Assembly (NCBI GenBank): GCA_029257865.1
Contig: JARIAN010000067.1
Location: 1 to 32,531, forward strand
Direction: 5' to 3'
DNA: 32,531 nt
From: Phocaeicola sp.
GTDB taxonomy: Bacteria; Bacteroidota; Bacteroidia; Bacteroidales; Bacteroidaceae
Positions 1 to 8,250 of this stretch are shown in pieces; positions within the stretch are counted from its first letter, which is position 1; every line of letters starts with the position of its first letter. Made by a program: the position numbers and the translations under genes. The notes beneath the pieces are model-generated. The model was given only the letters and a program-made list of their open reading frames with translations. It did no database searches and was not told where the DNA came from.

Positions 1-1785
1 GATGCAGCCTTGCGTATGTTGTACTCTTGTTATTCTTATATGCCAAAGGCTAATGCGGCGGCTGGCTCTCTCGATTTTATGACCGGCGATGAGGTGGTGA
101 CCGCTTTCGAGCATGAAACATTTGCCAATTTCCCGAAAGGAAACTTTACTGCTTCCGCTCCGGGTATTTCTTATTGGAATACTTTGTATGGTGGTATTCG
201 TCAGTCTTATATCTTGCTGAACAACATCGATAGGGTTCCCGGTATCGGTGAGGTACGCGATGAGTTTGTGGCAGAAGCTGAGTTCTTGATTGGATATTAC
301 CACATGTTGCTTATGCGTTGCTACGGTCCTATCATTATCGTTGACCATGAAGTAGATATTGAAACAGATCCTTCTCAGTATTTAGGGCGTTCTAATTTGG
401 AGCAGACAGTGAATTTCATTGTAGGGCAGTTTGATAAAGTCATTGGTTCTTCAGCCCTACCCGATGTGCGCAAGGGAGTAGAAGTGGGACGTGCCACTAA
501 GACTGCCGCTATGGCTCTGAAAGCATATACTTTGATGTATTATGCATCTCCTTTATTTAATGGAAATGCTGATTTGGCTGCCAAACTTAAAAATAAGGAC
601 GGCTCGGAAATGATGTCGCCTACTTACGACAAAAAACGCTGGGAGGCTGCTCGTGATGCATATAAGGCTGCTCTCGATGCTTGCAAGGCGGCTGGCTTTG
701 AATTGTATAATAGCGAAACCTTGAAGTTTGACAACAAATATCCTGATAACAACAGACTTCGTGTGCTGAGAGGCAATCTGATAACCAAAGTGAAATATAA
801 TAAGGAAGAAATATGGACACTGAAGAATGATGAAGGTCTTTATGGTTTGCAGAAGAAATCAATGCCATTTATTTCTTCACAGAATTATAATGGTGTAGCT
901 CCTACTTTGGCAATGCTCAGACGCTTCTATACAAAGAATGGACTTCCTTATGATGTAGACCCTGAAACTAAAACAAAGAAAGAGTTTGAAGTAGTTACGT
1001 TGACAAAAGACAATGCATCTGTTTCGTTTGCCGATGGAACCAAGGCTGTAATTGCAAAGGAAGGTAAGCAGACCTCACAGTTGAACTTGTTGAGAGAACC
1101 AAGGTATTATGCTTGGATTGCATTTCAAAATGGTTTTTATGAAATACAGAACGACGGCTATAAACCGGGATATGAGAAGCAAGAAATGGAAGAAGGGCAA
1201 AGATTGATTACCGACTTTACAAAGAATGGAAATTGTGGACGTAAGGATAGAAACAATGACTATTCTCCAACAGGATTCCTAAATAAGAAAGGTATTCATA
1301 TTGATAATATGTGTGCAAACAATAACATTACCTTCCAGCAGTATCCATGGCCTTTGATTCGTCTGGCAGAACTGTATTTGGGATATGCTGAATGTTTGGC
1401 TGAATGTGGCGATGCTCAAGGAGCGATGAATGCAATCAATCCTATCAGAGAACGTGCCGGTATTCCTACAGTTCAAGAGTCCTGGAGTAAAGTGGGAGTA
1501 ACTCCTGATGCAAAAAAGATGGTAGAAATTGTACGCCAGGAGCGCCAGATTGAACTTTATCTGGAGAACCAGAATTTTTGGGATATGCGTCGCTGGAAAC
1601 TGGCCGACAAATATTTTGGTGTGAAGGCTAAGGGGCTGAACATTGATGGTGTTGATGTGGCTGGATTTTCAAAGGAAACGGAAGTTCCTTTTTCTCGTGA
1701 GTTCAGAGAATGGCATTGGTTGTTGCCTATACCAGACAAGGATATAAACAATAACCATAATGTGGTTCAAAATCCTGGATATTAA
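1..1785 (+). CDS. SusD/RagB family nutrient-binding outer-membrane lipoprotein (5' truncated by window edge)
   Basis: The frame is open to base 1 with no stop, so the true start, signal peptide and lipobox Cys lie off the left edge; 594 codons are visible. The protein matches the SusD/RagB family: a helical, TPR-like surface protein that works with a SusC-type TonB-dependent transporter to capture glycans or peptides. Recognisable features are the early AEAEFLIGYYHMLLMRCYG helix, the stretch WPLIRLAELYLGYAECLAE near residue 450, the following segment with IRERAGIP, then VRQERQIELYLENQNFWDMRRW and a C-terminus ending in NPGY, all typical of the family C-terminal region. The partner susC gene would be expected just upstream, outside the window. 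Substrate cannot be read from sequence. A strong hairpin follows at 1856-1887, so this is probably the last gene of its operon. Family assignment is firm; ligand is unknown. Confidence 0.93.
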   Translation, partial: DAALRMLYSCYSYMPKANAAAGSLDFMTGDEVVTAFEHETFANFPKGNFTASAPGISYWNTLYGGIRQSYILLNNIDRVPGIGEVRDEFVAEAEFLIGYYHMLLMRCYGPIIIVDHEVDIETDPSQYLGRSNLEQTVNFIVGQFDKVIGSSALPDVRKGVEVGRATKTAAMALKAYTLMYYASPLFNGNADLAAKLKNKDGSEMMSPTYDKKRWEAARDAYKAALDACKAAGFELYNSETLKFDNKYPDNNRLRVLRGNLITKVKYNKEEIWTLKNDEGLYGLQKKSMPFISSQNYNGVAPTLAMLRRFYTKNGLPYDVDPETKTKKEFEVVTLTKDNASVSFADGTKAVIAKEGKQTSQLNLLREPRYYAWIAFQNGFYEIQNDGYKPGYEKQEMEEGQRLITDFTKNGNCGRKDRNNDYSPTGFLNKKGIHIDNMCANNNITFQQYPWPLIRLAELYLGYAECLAECGDAQGAMNAINPIRERAGIPTVQESWSKVGVTPDAKKMVEIVRQERQIELYLENQNFWDMRRWKLADKYFGVKAKGLNIDGVDVAGFSKETEVPFSREFREWHWLLPIPDKDINNNHNVVQNPGY

Positions 1786-1855
1786 TGAATAGCTATTCAG
1801 AGGAGTGTAATTTGAAAATTTATGTTTCTTTAGAATTGGTTATGGCATAAATGAA

Positions 1856-1887
1856 AAAGGTCCGTACTTTCATTAGTACGGACCTTT
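1856..1887. terminator. Bidirectional intrinsic terminator between susD-like gene and clpB
   Basis: A perfect 12-bp inverted repeat (arms 1856-1867 and 1876-1887) with an 8-nt loop. The outer bases are an A-tract on the left and a T-tract on the right, so it can terminate the susD-like transcript on the plus strand and clpB on the minus strand. Confidence 0.85.
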
Positions 1888-1942
1888 CTTCTGTTAGACA
1901 GGTTATTGGAAATCTGTCTGTTCTAGCTTATGAATTAGTTGA

Positions 1943-4531
1943 TTAATTGCGGAATACCAATTCTTCTCCGTTGCAGTCTACAGTGATAGGTCTGTTTCTA
2001 TCTACTTCTTGTGCCAGCAACTTCTTCGACAAGTCGTTCAGCAAATAACGCTGGATAGCTCTTTTCACAGGACGAGCACCAAATTCAGGGTCGTATCCTG
2101 CTGTTGCGATGAAGTCTACAGCCTTGTCGCTCATTTGGAGTGTAACCCCATTTTCATTCAGCATCTGCTGGATACCCTTAATCTGCAAGCGCACAATCTC
2201 TTCAATCTGTTCACGATTCAGAGGTAAGAACATGATGGTTTCGTCTATACGGTTTAAGAATTCCGGACGGATTGTCTTTTTAAGCATACTCATCACTTCA
2301 TTCTTTGTTTCCTCTACCAGCTGGTCGTGGTTGGCATCAGTCATTTTTTCAAATTGGCTTTGGATATAAGCACTTCCCAAGTTGGAGGTCATGATGATGA
2401 TGGTGTTTTTGAAATTTACCGTACGGCCTTTATTGTCAGTCAGACGACCATCGTCCAAAACCTGCAGCAAGATGTTGAACACGTCAGGATGTGCTTTTTC
2501 TATCTCATCGAAAAGCACTACAGAATACGGTTTGCGTCTTACGGCTTCTGTAAGCTGTCCGCCCTCATCATATCCCACATATCCCGGAGGCGCTCCGATG
2601 AGTCGTGACACAGTATGCTTTTCTTGATACTCACTCATATCAATACGAGTCATCATTGTATCATCATCAAACAGATATTCTGCCAGTGCCTTCGCCAATT
2701 CTGTTTTACCTACACCGGTAGTACCTAAGAAGATGAAAGATCCGATAGGTCGGCGCGGGTCTTGTAGTCCGGCACGACTACGGCGTACCGCATCGGCTAC
2801 AGCGCAGATAGCTTCATCTTGTCCGATTACTCTGTGATGCAGTTCAGCTTCCAGGTGTAGCAATTTCTCACGTTCACTTTGCAGCATCTTGTTGACAGGG
2901 ATACCAGTCCATCTTGATACCACATCCGCAATATCTTCGGCAGTAACCTCTTCTTTAATCAGCGCACTGTCTCCTTGCTTATGTTTCAAGTCATCTTGAA
3001 TTTCCTTTATCTCTTGTTCCAGTGCCTGCAGTTTTCCGTAGCGTATTTCAGCCACTCGTCCGTAGTCGCCTTCCCGTTCAGCCTTGTCAGCCTCAAACTT
3101 CAGTTGCTCAATTTCCTGTTTGTTATGCTGGATTTTGTTGACCAGTTCCTTTTCACTTTGCCATTTGGCCTTGTAAGAAGTTTCCTGTTCCTTCAGTTCC
3201 GCAATTTCCTTGTTAAGTTGAGCCAGTTTGTTTTCATCCTTCTCACGTTTGATAGCTTCACGTTCAATTTCCAACTGTTTCAGTCGGCGTTCAATCTCAT
3301 CCAGTTCTTCTGGTAGTGAGTCGCGCTCCATACGCAGTTTGGCAGCAGCCTCATCCATTAAGTCGATGGCTTTGTCTGGCAAGAAACGTTCTGTGATGTA
3401 GCGATTGCTCAGTTCTACTGCCGCAATGATAGCTTCATCCTTAATGCGCACCTGATGATGGTTTTCGTATCGTTCTTTCAACCCCCTCAAGATAGAGATT
3501 GAACTAAGCGTATCCGGTTCGTTAACCATCACGGTTTGGAATCGTCTTTCCAGTGCTTTATCCTTTTCAAAATATTTCTGATATTCATCTAAGGTGGTAG
3601 CACCGATACTTCTCAGTTCTCCTCTCGCAAGTGCAGGTTTCAAGATATTGGCAGCATCCATAGCCCCTTCTCCTTTGCCGGCACCTACCAGTGTATGGAT
3701 TTCATCGATGAACAAAATAATGTTTCCGTCCGATTTAGTCACTTCGTTGATGACCGATTTCAATCGTTCCTCAAATTCACCTTTGTATTTGGCGCCAGCT
3801 ACCAGTGCACCCATATCCAACGAGAAGAGTTGTTTGTTCTTTAGGTTTTCCGGCACATCTCCCCGGAGGATTCGTTGTGCCAGACCTTCCACGATGGCTG
3901 TTTTACCAGTACCTGGTTCACCAATCAGAATAGGATTGTTCTTGGTGCGTCGGCTTAAAATTTGCAGCACCCGTCGGATTTCCTCATCACGGCCGATGAC
4001 CGGATCCAGTTTACCTCCTCTTGCCGCTTCAATCAAGTTGATGGCATATTTGCTTAAAGACTGGTACGTGTCTTCGCCCGACGGAGAAGTGACATTCTGT
4101 CCCTGTCTCAGTTCTTGAATAGCGGCACGCAGTTCTTTCTCGTTCATGCCAGCATCCTTTAAGATGGTTGATGCAGTACATTTCACTTGCAGCAATGCCA
4201 ACAGAATAGCTTCCAGTGACACATACTCGTCGCCGAGAGATTTGGATACCTCAACCGATTTCTGCAACACCTCATTAGAGTCACGGCTCAGATAAGGTTC
4301 AGCTCCCGATACTTTAGGCAGTGAGGCAATTTGTTTCTCCACCACTGCGGTAATTTGACGGCTATTGATGCTGAGTTTCTGAAAAATGAAGTTGGTGACA
4401 TTCTCACCTACCTTGAGCAGCCCTGCCAGCAAATGTTCTGGCTCGATAGCTTGCTGTCCTTGGTTCTGTACCAAGTTTACAGCTTGCTGCACTGCCTCTT
4501 GTGATTTGATAGTAAAGTTGTTGAAGTTCAT
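1943..4531 (-). CDS. clpB: ATP-dependent disaggregase ClpB (Hsp100)
   Basis: An 862-residue protein with full ClpB architecture: Clp-N repeats (about 1-145), first AAA+ module with Walker A GEPGTGKT at 204-211 and Walker B FIDEIHTL near 274-281, a long charged middle coiled coil (about 400-525) that distinguishes ClpB from ClpA/ClpC, second AAA+ module with Walker A GTTGVGKT at 603-610 and Walker [11 protein letters not shown], then the C-terminal D2-small domain. It forms a cytoplasmic hexamer that, with DnaK/DnaJ/GrpE, pulls aggregated proteins through its pore after stress. No ClpP-binding IGF/L loop would be expected. Length is normal for the family. It is monocistronic, convergent with the susD-like gene. 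I find no TAnnTTTG promoter in the upstream gap, which would be compatible with a different sigma factor or heat-shock control, but that is inference. Confidence 0.98.
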   Translation of the reverse strand: MNFNNFTIKSQEAVQQAVNLVQNQGQQAIEPEHLLAGLLKVGENVTNFIFQKLSINSRQITAVVEKQIASLPKVSGAEPYLSRDSNEVLQKSVEVSKSLGDEYVSLEAILLALLQVKCTASTILKDAGMNEKELRAAIQELRQGQNVTSPSGEDTYQSLSKYAINLIEAARGGKLDPVIGRDEEIRRVLQILSRRTKNNPILIGEPGTGKTAIVEGLAQRILRGDVPENLKNKQLFSLDMGALVAGAKYKGEFEERLKSVINEVTKSDGNIILFIDEIHTLVGAGKGEGAMDAANILKPALARGELRSIGATTLDEYQKYFEKDKALERRFQTVMVNEPDTLSSISILRGLKERYENHHQVRIKDEAIIAAVELSNRYITERFLPDKAIDLMDEAAAKLRMERDSLPEELDEIERRLKQLEIEREAIKREKDENKLAQLNKEIAELKEQETSYKAKWQSEKELVNKIQHNKQEIEQLKFEADKAEREGDYGRVAEIRYGKLQALEQEIKEIQDDLKHKQGDSALIKEEVTAEDIADVVSRWTGIPVNKMLQSEREKLLHLEAELHHRVIGQDEAICAVADAVRRSRAGLQDPRRPIGSFIFLGTTGVGKTELAKALAEYLFDDDTMMTRIDMSEYQEKHTVSRLIGAPPGYVGYDEGGQLTEAVRRKPYSVVLFDEIEKAHPDVFNILLQVLDDGRLTDNKGRTVNFKNTIIIMTSNLGSAYIQSQFEKMTDANHDQLVEETKNEVMSMLKKTIRPEFLNRIDETIMFLPLNREQIEEIVRLQIKGIQQMLNENGVTLQMSDKAVDFIATAGYDPEFGARPVKRAIQRYLLNDLSKKLLAQEVDRNRPITVDCNGEELVFRN

Positions 4532-4966
4532 ATATTATTCTCCTTTCTTATATTCTGTTTCATTTAAAATTCATCACTCTTACTCCAAATACTTTGCCAA
4601 TGGGATAAAAGAAAGGAAATATGACTAAATGGCAGAATATCAAAGGATTATAACTGAAATTTTGTCTGACTTTGATACAAAATGTCAGTCTTGATGCAAA
4701 ATATACTAATATGAATATGTGAAAAGAGGTACACTGTGTGGAGGCGAGTGAAGTTGTGGAGTGTGTTTCTACAATATTGTGGAAAAATACCTCAAAATAC
4801 GAAGAGATGATGGAAATACTAAAAATGTAAATGTCACATAATTAGTATAATATGAATTTGTAGTAATTGTGGCACACCTTCTGCAATACATTAAATGAGC
4901 GCACTTGAATACAGAAAGTGAAGTTCAGAATAAAACAGAATGTAGAATTTGAAAAAATAAGAAATT
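4532..4966. other. 435-bp AT-rich intergenic region between divergent clpB and small secreted protein gene
   Basis: No ORF of convincing quality. It must hold the promoters of clpB (minus) and the 4967 gene (plus), but I see no full Bacteroides -33/-7 pair on either strand. Around 4672-4703 there is an imperfect direct repeat of the form GAT-n-CAAAAT (ttgatacaaaat and ttgatgcaaaat), of unknown significance. Confidence 0.4.
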
Positions 4967-5248
4967 ATGAAAACTTTATTATTAGTAGCAGTGATGATGT
5001 TTGGGATGAATTTGTCGAGTAAAGCAGAAGAAAATTTGGTAGGCGAATTTCTTCCTGTTGAAATAATTGATCTTCCTATGAGAGTGATAGCTGCTGTAGA
5101 AGAGGTTTATCCAGATGCAGAACTTTGTTTGGCTGCTGTGGAAGAAGAAGCAGACGGTTCAGAAGTTTATCAGTTGACCATCAGAGATGAAGAGAATGGC
5201 ATCATGCAAAATGTATATTTCACAGATTCAGGTGAAGAATTGAAATAG
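4967..5248 (+). CDS. Small secreted PepSY-like (DUF2874-type) protein
   Basis: A 93-residue protein with a clear signal peptide (about 1-20, MKTLLL, hydrophobic core, then SSKAEE as a likely cleavage region), so it should be periplasmic or secreted. The mature part follows the pattern of small Bacteroidetes PepSY-like proteins: a Leu-Pro pair, a helix containing YPDAEL, then beta-strand segments around YQLTI and NVYFTDSGEEL. Only one copy of the half-domain is present, whereas many relatives carry two. It is strongly acidic. Function of the family is not established; binding of a cation or inhibition of a protease has been suggested for PepSY domains generally. It stands alone, followed directly by its own terminator. 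The family call rests on pattern and length, not on a strong motif. Confidence 0.7.
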   Translation: MKTLLLVAVMMFGMNLSSKAEENLVGEFLPVEIIDLPMRVIAAVEEVYPDAELCLAAVEEEADGSEVYQLTIRDEENGIMQNVYFTDSGEELK

Positions 5249-5261
5249 TTTGAGAGAGGTG

Positions 5262-5287
5262 GCCGCCGGGAGAGTCCTTCCGGCGGC
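5262..5287 (+). terminator. Intrinsic terminator after the PepSY-like gene
   Basis: GC-rich 8-bp stem (5262-5269 with 5280-5287), 10-nt loop, followed by a five-T run. It sits 13 nt past the stop codon of the preceding gene. Confidence 0.85.
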
Positions 5288-5374
5288 TTTTTGTATTTTC
5301 TAAACGGGTTTATGAAGCTACATTTCGTATATGTCGGAAGAAAACAGTAAATTTAAGCCGTCAAATTTATAGAT

Positions 5375-5959
5375 ATGGAGAATAAGAAAATACAGTTTGC
5401 CCGTAATGTGATGCTGATTGACGCATCTTATCTGGACAAAGTGGGAAGTGATGTAGCTGCTCATTTTGCTCCGGTAGTACATCGTAAATTACCTAAAGCC
5501 GACTTGGCTGTGTTGTTGGAATGTATGGCACTTGATGCTGGAATTCCTATCGGAGAGAATGAGATACAAGTGTGCTTCCTTTATGATTCGGAAAGCGAGA
5601 AGATGAAATTTTGCACTCCGTCTGTTTTGGAAAAGGAACTGCATGATGTGGCTTTCAAGAGCCAACTAGGCGAGTTTTCGTTGTTTGCTTTTTCCACTAC
5701 CGATTTGATTACCCGTGAGGATTTATTTGGGCAGTCACTGGTTTTGGCAGCCGAGTCGAAAGAGGTTCGTCATCTGGTGCTGGTGCCTGACGAAGATGCC
5801 TATGGAGAAGCAGTAGGGCATTTGGTGGAAAAGATAAAAGATAAGGAGAGTGTGACGGTATTGGGGATGAATCCTCCTTCTTATCAAGGTGAATTTACTT
5901 TTGAACTGCTTGGATTTCCAATTCTTCAATCATTGGGTATCCGTGCCGAAGAACTCTAA
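5375..5959 (+). CDS. Uncharacterised conserved protein, possible NYN/PIN-like fold
   Basis: A 194-residue cytoplasmic protein without signal peptide or membrane segment. I recognise it only as a Bacteroidales protein of unknown function often found next to a LysR regulator. The strand/helix pattern suggests a PIN-like (NYN) alpha/beta fold: a first strand ending in Asp (NVMLIDASYL, D16), a helical region, a second strand with an acidic end (QVCFLYDSE, D71), and a later strand-acidic-helix unit (HLVLVPDEDAYGEAVGHL, D139/D141) followed by a strand SVTVLGM. NYN nucleases share this order of acidic residues, but the exact catalytic quartet is not clear here, so it may be an inactive relative. It lies 16 nt upstream of the LysR gene and is probably co-transcribed with it. 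The fold is inference; the ORF is real by codon usage and context. Confidence 0.85.
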   Translation: MENKKIQFARNVMLIDASYLDKVGSDVAAHFAPVVHRKLPKADLAVLLECMALDAGIPIGENEIQVCFLYDSESEKMKFCTPSVLEKELHDVAFKSQLGEFSLFAFSTTDLITREDLFGQSLVLAAESKEVRHLVLVPDEDAYGEAVGHLVEKIKDKESVTVLGMNPPSYQGEFTFELLGFPILQSLGIRAEEL

Positions 5960-5975
5960 TATATAAGGTGAAGTT

Positions 5976-6905
5976 ATGTCTGATTTCCGTTTGAAAGTGT
6001 TTTATAGTGTAGCCAAGAATTTGAGTTTTACCAAGGCTTCTCAAGAACTTTTTGTAAGTCAGCCAGCTATAACCAAACATATCCGTGAACTGGAAAGTTT
6101 GTATCAAGTGCGGCTGTTTAACCGAATGGGAAGTCGGATATCACTTACTGAAGGTGGAAAACTCTTGTTGGAGCATTGTGAGCAGATATTGGCCGACTAT
6201 CGCCGGCTGGAATATGATATGCATTTGCTGAACAATGAATATAGCGGCCAGTTGCGTTTGGGGGCCAGCACCACTATTGCCCAGTATGTGCTGCCGCCCA
6301 TTTTGGCTCGCTTTACTGAGCGTTATCCCAAGATTAAAGTCTCTTTGATAGACACAAACTCCCGTAATATAGAGGTTGCAATTCAGAATCACGACATCGA
6401 TTTGGGAATGGTGGAAGGAGTATTCAGACTTCCTAATCTTAAATATGAGCCGTTTTTGTGTGATGAGTTGGTGGTAGTGGCTGATTCTCGTCAATCGGCA
6501 AAACTACCTGAAGAGTTGGCTATAGAGGAGTTTGTGCAACTTCCCTTGGTACTTCGCGAGCGAGGGTCCGGCACATTAGACACGATAGAGATGGTACTGG
6601 CTGAGCATGGATTGAAACTTTCCTCCCTTAATGTGATAATGAATCTAGGTGGAACTGAAGGCATCAAGTCTTTTATCGGCTATAGTAATGCGGCTGGCAT
6701 TGTTTCTATCCAATCGGTTTCCAGAGAACTTCGTGAAGGGATGTTTCGTGTATTGGAAGTGGATGACCTCTCTTTCAAACGACATTTTTGTTTTGTGCAG
6801 GCGCAGGGACAAGAAGAACCGATGGTGTCAAAGTTCATGCGTTTTGTGAGAAAATATCTGGAAGAAGAAAAGTTTCCCGGACATATTGTTGAAAAGAGTT
6901 ATTGA
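5976..6905 (+). CDS. LysR-family transcriptional regulator
   Basis: 309 residues with an N-terminal winged helix-turn-helix (about 1-60: FYSVAKNLSFTKASQELF, then VSQPAITKHIRELE as the recognition region) and a periplasmic-binding-protein-like effector domain (about 88-295) starting LRLGASTTIAQYVLPPIL. This is the standard LysR layout; such proteins act as tetramers that activate or repress in response to a small molecule. The start is supported by an AGGTGA ribosome-binding site upstream and 16-nt spacing from the preceding gene. The effector domain resembles the CysB/CysL/YeiE group, and a YeiH-type transporter lies about 1.3 kb away on the other strand. In E. coli, YeiE (LysR) and YeiH are neighbours, so a regulatory link is plausible but not shown. 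Effector unknown. Confidence 0.95.
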   Translation: MSDFRLKVFYSVAKNLSFTKASQELFVSQPAITKHIRELESLYQVRLFNRMGSRISLTEGGKLLLEHCEQILADYRRLEYDMHLLNNEYSGQLRLGASTTIAQYVLPPILARFTERYPKIKVSLIDTNSRNIEVAIQNHDIDLGMVEGVFRLPNLKYEPFLCDELVVVADSRQSAKLPEELAIEEFVQLPLVLRERGSGTLDTIEMVLAEHGLKLSSLNVIMNLGGTEGIKSFIGYSNAAGIVSIQSVSRELREGMFRVLEVDDLSFKRHFCFVQAQGQEEPMVSKFMRFVRKYLEEEKFPGHIVEKSY

Positions 6906-7035
6906 ATTTCAGTCAAGGGAGAGTCTGATGGTGATGAAAAATACTCCATATTATTGGATAAGATTCTCTCATTTCGTTTGGATATAATAAAGAATTCGCC
7001 GTAAAAAGACTATTTTGCAAAGCGTAAAAGAAACA

Positions 7036-7074
7036 AAAACGCCCTGTGTTTTATTATATATCACAGGGCGTTTT
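7036..7074. terminator. Bidirectional terminator between lysR and the 7096 gene
   Basis: Perfect 13-bp inverted repeat (7036-7048 with 7062-7074), 13-nt loop, AAAA at one end and TTTT at the other. It serves the convergent LysR gene (plus) and the 7096-7983 gene (minus). Confidence 0.85.
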
Positions 7075-7095
7075 ACTTATTTCAGGTTCTTCATC

Positions 7096-7983
7096 TTATT
7101 GGATAGAGAAGTCAAATCCGAACATATGCTCTTTGAACCATTCGTTATTAAGTCCGTTCTTATAGAAGAAACAATATTCACCAGGTTCTAAAGGCTCTTT
7201 GAAAGTGACTTCAAAGACATTATTTGAAAGGTCTTTTATTTCAAATTCCACGATGTTACGAGTTGCTTTAGTTGCAGTGAACCCCATCACTGTGTAAGAA
7301 AGACCTTCAGGAAATGTTCTTTTGCTCTTTTTCGCTTTCATACGGATGCATTGAAATTCATTTGGGCTTTCTATTTCGTTCATCATGCTATAATACCATG
7401 AGTCTGCGGATTTTTCGAAACTGCTAGTTTCTCTTTTAGGAAAGTAGAAACGGAACACAGGGCTTTTCCCGTTTTCACCATTTAATACAACTTTAGCAGA
7501 AGCTCCTTGCATGATTACTTTTTTCATGCTTCCTCCGCTTGTTAATAGTCCGATGGTGGCTACATGTCCAAGAGTATTATTGCCGATTACGCCAGTTACA
7601 TTGCCAGCCAAAGCAGCGATTCCTCCCCATCCGCCGGATGTTTCATGCTCAAAAGAAGTTCGGTGTAGCTTGACTGGTTTTCCACCATCTGATGGGTTCC
7701 ACCACAAGATTCCTTCATAGCCGTAGTCTGTTTTTGCGATTTTCTGTAAATATTGAATCAGTTCGGAACTAGCGCCAGCTGCTTTCAATTCTCTCATGGC
7801 TGTGATGCTCATGGTAACTTCACGGTCGGAACTAGCATCAATCATGCCGATAATTTCATCGCTGTTGAACCCTTCTTTCAATAAAGAAATGATAACTTCA
7901 TTATTGACTACTTCATTTTGAGAATAGGAGAAATGGGAAACTCCAAATAGCAGACAAAGTGCTAAAAGTAACTTTTTAATCAT
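7096..7983 (-). CDS. Secreted protein of unknown function with paired SHOCT-like helical motif
   Basis: A 295-residue protein with a signal peptide (about 1-21, ending FSYSQ). The first 60 mature residues hold two copies of a short helical pattern seen in many secreted and lipoproteins, with the sense 'V-x-LL-x-AG-x-S-x-x-II-x-x-I': NEVIISLLKEGFNSDEIIGMI (split here as NEVIISLLKEGF and NSDEIIGMI, about 28-48) and AMRELKAAGASSELIQYL (about 62-79). The rest is a beta-rich domain with YEGILWWNPSD near residue 93, a Gly-rich hydrophobic patch (about 120-150) and a C-terminal part containing LEPGEYCFFY, which resembles a small Ig-like or jelly-roll strand pattern. No catalytic motif is visible. 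It is alone on its strand, between LysR and YeiH. A run of nine C lies upstream in its promoter region. I cannot assign a function. Confidence 0.85.
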   Translation of the reverse strand: MIKKLLLALCLLFGVSHFSYSQNEVVNNEVIISLLKEGFNSDEIIGMIDASSDREVTMSITAMRELKAAGASSELIQYLQKIAKTDYGYEGILWWNPSDGGKPVKLHRTSFEHETSGGWGGIAALAGNVTGVIGNNTLGHVATIGLLTSGGSMKKVIMQGASAKVVLNGENGKSPVFRFYFPKRETSSFEKSADSWYYSMMNEIESPNEFQCIRMKAKKSKRTFPEGLSYTVMGFTATKATRNIVEFEIKDLSNNVFEVTFKEPLEPGEYCFFYKNGLNNEWFKEHMFGFDFSIQ

Positions 7984-8101
7984 GTTGTTTTTTTAGTTAG
8001 TGGTTTAGTATAATTAAAATGTAATTCTTAATGATAAAATATTGGTTCGTATTGTATCCAAGAGAATCGAATAAGAAACAAATTATTATTAAATAAGTGC
8101 C

Positions 8102-8109
8102 CAAATGTA
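8102..8109 (-). promoter_or_regulatory. Candidate -7 box (TACATTTG) for the 7096-7983 gene
   Basis: Read on the minus strand this is TACATTTG, a match to the Bacteroides TAnnTTTG element, about 118 nt upstream of the start codon. No TTTG lies 19-21 nt upstream; that position is occupied by the end of a nine-base homopolymer (8123-8131). Confidence 0.4.
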
Positions 8110-8122
8110 ATTAAACTTTTTA

Positions 8123-8131
8123 CCCCCCCCC
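8123..8131. repeat. Nine-base C homopolymer in promoter region
   Basis: A run of nine C (nine G on the minus strand) in otherwise AT-rich DNA, about 14 nt upstream of the candidate -7 box of the minus-strand 7096-7983 gene. Such tracts are prone to slipped-strand length change. Confidence 0.8.
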
Positions 8132-8172
8132 TAGTGTTTAACAAAAAATAACAATATATTTTCAGAAAAAGA

Positions 8173-8211
8173 AAAAGAGGCTTGCCAGGGAAAGTCAGGC
8201 AAGTCTCTTTT
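8173..8211 (-). terminator. Intrinsic terminator for yeiH
   Basis: 14-bp stem with one G-T pair (8173-8186 with 8198-8211), 11-nt loop, A-tract on the left that reads as a T-tract on the minus strand. It lies 40 nt past the stop of the YeiH-type gene. Confidence 0.8.
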
Positions 8212-8250
8212 CGTGATTATACCATTTTAACACACAATTATGATAGAGCA

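Noticed and set aside
3594-4118. Plus-strand 174-codon ORF inside clpB (and similar ORFs opposite tex, dnaX and nth).
   Set aside because: They lie antisense to well-supported conserved genes, have biased Ser/Arg-rich composition and no homologous features; shadows of the real frames.
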